Assembly: GCA_024711125.1 (NCBI GenBank)
Contig: JANJTM010000046.1
Span: 1-48,043, forward strand
Direction of reading: 5' to 3'
DNA from: Rhodothermales bacterium
GTDB taxonomy: Bacteria; Bacteroidota; Rhodothermia; Rhodothermales; UBA10348
Length of the DNA stretch: 48,043 nt
Below the pieces are notes generated by a model. The model saw only the letters and a program-made list of their open reading frames with translations. It was not told where the DNA came from and made no database searches. Below are positions 45,711 to 48,043 of this stretch, piece after piece; the first letter of the stretch is position 1; every line of letters begins with the position of its first letter. The position numbers were made by a program, and so were the translations under genes.

Positions 45711-48032
45711 ATGCGGTTCCCCTTCTCTCCGGCCGCTCTCGTGGCTTCCCTCGTCGTGCTGGCCGCGCAGCCGGCGCTGTCGTCCACCGCACAGACCAGC
45801 CTGCGCCAGGTGACCCCGCGGATCGACGACCCGAGGGAGTTCAAACCCAATGTCAGGCCCCGCCTGGATCTGCAGAAAGCCGCGGGGACCATCTCGGTCG
45901 ACGGCGACCTCGACGATGCGGGGTGGGTAGGCGCGAAGGTCGCGACCTCGTTCGCCGAGACCAATCCCGGGGACCAGGCCGAGCCCCCGGTCAAGCTCGA
46001 AACGTGGGTCACGTTCGACGAGGAGAACCTCTATCTCGCCTACCTGGTCGAGGACGACCCGGCCCGCATCCGGGCCAACATGAGCGACCGCGACCGGATC
46101 TGGCAGGACGACTACGTCGGCATGATCCTCGACACCTACGGGGACAACGCCTGGGCCTATTTCATCGCGGCGAACCCGCTCGGAATCCAGGGGGATACCC
46201 GGATCGTCAACGGCGGTGAGGAGGACCTCGGGTTCGACGTCGTATTCCAGAGCGAGGGGCAGATCACCGACCACGGTTACCAGGTCGAGATGGCGATCCC
46301 CTTCCGCAGCCTCCGTTTCCCGAATCGGGACGTCCAGGACTGGCAGGCGACCTTCTGGATCACCCATCCGCGCCAGAGTCGCTCCACGTATTCGTGGGCC
46401 GCGCTGGATCGGGACGATCCGTGTTTCATGTGCCAGTTCGGCACGCTGGCCGGCATCACGGGAGTCGTTCCGGGCGGAAAGATGGAACTGCTCCCCGCGT
46501 TCGTGAGCAGCCAGGCCGGCAGCCTGGCGAGCCCCGACAACCCCGTGCCGGGCCTGGACAACGGCCGGGTCACCGCGGCCCCGTCGCTCGGCCTCAAGTA
46601 CTCGTTCTCGTCAAACCTCGTGGCCGACGTGGCGGTCAATCCCGACTTCAGCCAGATCGAGTCGGACGAGGCCCAGATCGACGTCAACACCACGTTCGCG
46701 CTGAACTTTCCCGAACGGCGTCCCTTCTTCCAGGAGGGCAGCGACCTGTACTCGACCCAGGTGAACCAGGTCTACACACGCTCGATCAACAATCCGTCGG
46801 CCGTCGGCAAGTTCACCGGCCGGGTGGGCCGCCTGAGCTTCGGATACGTCGGCGGCCTTGACGAGGACTCCCCGATCATCATGCCGTTCGAGGACCGGAG
46901 CCGGTTCGTCGAGGCCGGGCGCAGCTACTCGACCATCCTGCGCGCGAAGCGGACCCTCGGCTCGGCATCCTACATCGGCGCGATGGTCACCGACCGTCGT
47001 TACCTCGAGAGTACGGGCTCGGGGTCCACGTTCGGACTCGACTCGCGCGTACGGCTGACCCGCTCGCTGTCGCTCGACGGCCAGTTCGTCGCCAGCCAGA
47101 CCAACGAGCAGGAGGACGACGCGCTGAGCGCGCAGGTCGGTGACCTCACCTTCGGGGACGGATACACGGCCGCCTTCGACGGAGAGTCCTTCGCCGGATA
47201 TGCCGCGGCCCTGGGACTGCGCAACGAGACGCGCCACACGATGGTCCAGGCGTCGCTCGAGACCACGAGCCCGACGTTCCGCGCCGCCAACGGCTTCGTG
47301 ACGCAGGCCAGCCTGAACCGGGCGATGCTCGTCACCGGCTACACGTTCTTCTTCGAGGATCGCTTCTTCGAGCGGCTCACCCCGCACGTCATCTCGGGGT
47401 ACTGGTGGAACTACGACGGGCAGCGCAAGGACGAGTTCTTCTGGCTGGCGCTCATGGGCCAGGCCAAGGGTCAGACGCGGTTCAACCTGCAGTACCTCGT
47501 GGGCAGCAACGAGTATTTCCGTGGGGTCGATTTCCGCGGGCTGCGCCGCGTCGAGGCCCGGGTCCAGTCGGCGTTCAGCGACCTGTTCCAGTTCGGGGTG
47601 TCGACGAACTTCGGCCCGGCCATCGCGAGGAACCTGCAGACCCCGGAAAAGGGCAGTTCCTTCAGCCTCGGCGTGTGGGGCACGATCCGTCCGGGATCCC
47701 GCCTTTCGATCGAGCCGCAGTTCGAGTTCGCCCGCATGACGTCCCGGGCAACGGGCGAGGAGTTCTTCGAGGGCTACGTCGCCCGCACCCGCGTCAATTA
47801 CCAGTTCTCGCGGCGGCTCTTCCTGCGCGTCGTCTCGCAGTACAACGACTTCGCCAGCCGGCTCGAGATCGACCCGCTGCTGACGTACAAGGTCAATCCG
47901 TTCACGGCCGTCTACTTCGGCTCGACGCACGACCTGCGGGACTTCCGCATCCAGGACGGGTCGCCGGTCGACGGGTTCTACGCGACCGACCGGCAGATCT
48001 TCTTCAAATTGCAGTACCTGCTGCGTACGTGA
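45711..48032 (+). CDS. Outer-membrane CBM9-like / DUF5916 beta-barrel protein
   Basis: A 773-aa protein with signal peptide (about 1-28, ending STAQ). Residues about 50-240 form a CBM9-like carbohydrate-binding-fold domain (ISVDGDLDDAGWVGAKVATSF, TWVTFDEENLYLAYLVEDD, WQDDYVGMILDTYGDN). The remainder is a DUF5916-type outer-membrane beta-barrel (NLVADVAVNPDFSQIESDEAQIDVNTTFALNFPERRPFFQEG, alternating aromatic strands to the C-terminus). DUF5916 is an abundant Bacteroidota/Gemmatimonadota family of unknown function. Complete: TGA stop at 48030-48032, 11 bp before the window end. Confidence 0.9.
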   Translation: MRFPFSPAALVASLVVLAAQPALSSTAQTSLRQVTPRIDDPREFKPNVRPRLDLQKAAGTISVDGDLDDAGWVGAKVATSFAETNPGDQAEPPVKLETWVTFDEENLYLAYLVEDDPARIRANMSDRDRIWQDDYVGMILDTYGDNAWAYFIAANPLGIQGDTRIVNGGEEDLGFDVVFQSEGQITDHGYQVEMAIPFRSLRFPNRDVQDWQATFWITHPRQSRSTYSWAALDRDDPCFMCQFGTLAGITGVVPGGKMELLPAFVSSQAGSLASPDNPVPGLDNGRVTAAPSLGLKYSFSSNLVADVAVNPDFSQIESDEAQIDVNTTFALNFPERRPFFQEGSDLYSTQVNQVYTRSINNPSAVGKFTGRVGRLSFGYVGGLDEDSPIIMPFEDRSRFVEAGRSYSTILRAKRTLGSASYIGAMVTDRRYLESTGSGSTFGLDSRVRLTRSLSLDGQFVASQTNEQEDDALSAQVGDLTFGDGYTAAFDGESFAGYAAALGLRNETRHTMVQASLETTSPTFRAANGFVTQASLNRAMLVTGYTFFFEDRFFERLTPHVISGYWWNYDGQRKDEFFWLALMGQAKGQTRFNLQYLVGSNEYFRGVDFRGLRRVEARVQSAFSDLFQFGVSTNFGPAIARNLQTPEKGSSFSLGVWGTIRPGSRLSIEPQFEFARMTSRATGEEFFEGYVARTRVNYQFSRRLFLRVVSQYNDFASRLEIDPLLTYKVNPFTAVYFGSTHDLRDFRIQDGSPVDGFYATDRQIFFKLQYLLRT

Positions 48033-48043
48033 TTCCCCTCCGC

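Overview
This is a 48-kb, high-GC, gene-dense bacterial chromosome segment. Several traits point to the Bacteroidota/Rhodothermota side of the tree, most plausibly a Rhodothermales-like heterotroph. These are a TonB-dependent receptor with an N-terminal carboxypeptidase-regulatory-like domain paired with a surface lipoprotein, a DUF5916-type carbohydrate-binding/beta-barrel protein, a HisI-HisE fusion, and many exported or lipoprotein hydrolases. The taxonomic call is an inference from gene content; Gemmatimonadota share some of these families. I see no phage, insertion sequence, CRISPR array or rRNA. The one RNA gene is tRNA-Ser(UGA).

Layout. 1-496: non-coding, with a degenerate tandem repeat (1-179) and an AT-richer island with direct and inverted repeats. 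497-10752: an L-arabinose locus. araD is leftward; a lipoprotein aldose 1-epimerase, an exported GH127 beta-L-arabinofuranosidase, a LacI-family regulator, a fucose-isomerase-fold sugar isomerase, a ribulokinase and a sodium/sugar symporter are rightward. The araD/galM divergent promoter holds a 16-bp LacI-type palindrome (1216-1231), so the locus looks self-contained: release, mutarotation, uptake, isomerisation, phosphorylation, epimerisation and local repression. 10775-12173: an unknown coiled-coil membrane protein and an SRPBCC protein. 12262-13636: hisF and hisIE. 13690-16883: a TonB-dependent receptor and partner lipoprotein. 16896-21336: an exported amidohydrolase, uvrB, a MarC-family protein and a PrcB-like lipoprotein.

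21346-24895: a leftward tripartite export operon (TolC, MacA-like adaptor, MacB-like ATPase) with no permease gene beside it. 24896-25434: a repeat- and hairpin-rich intergenic region ending in tRNA-Ser and its likely terminator. 25435-30191: an exported dienelactone hydrolase-like protein, a large lipoprotein glycosidase with two C-terminal discoidin-like domains, and a lipoprotein M24-family peptidase. 30255-34962: a leftward histidine operon hisG, hisD-hisB (one fused ORF), hisH, a small unknown gene and a carboxypeptidase-regulatory-like protein, linked by overlapping stop/start codons. 35106-36302: a divergent class III aminotransferase. 36310-42807: a leftward group with a tandem UspA protein, a Lon-like protease with a degenerate Walker A, a Tat-exported metallophosphoesterase, a THUMP-type RNA methyltransferase and a small membrane protein. 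It continues upstream with a phosphodiesterase/pyrophosphatase lipoprotein and a PLDc_N-type small membrane protein. 44556-48032: dusB and the DUF5916-type protein.

The most noteworthy item is the histidine pathway. Histidinol dehydrogenase and imidazoleglycerol-phosphate dehydratase are one continuous 627-aa ORF with both active sites intact. hisC and hisA are absent from the window, and the two IGP synthase subunits (HisH, HisF) are encoded about 19 kb apart on opposite strands. The second is the arabinose locus, which uses a COG2407-like isomerase where a classical AraA would be expected.
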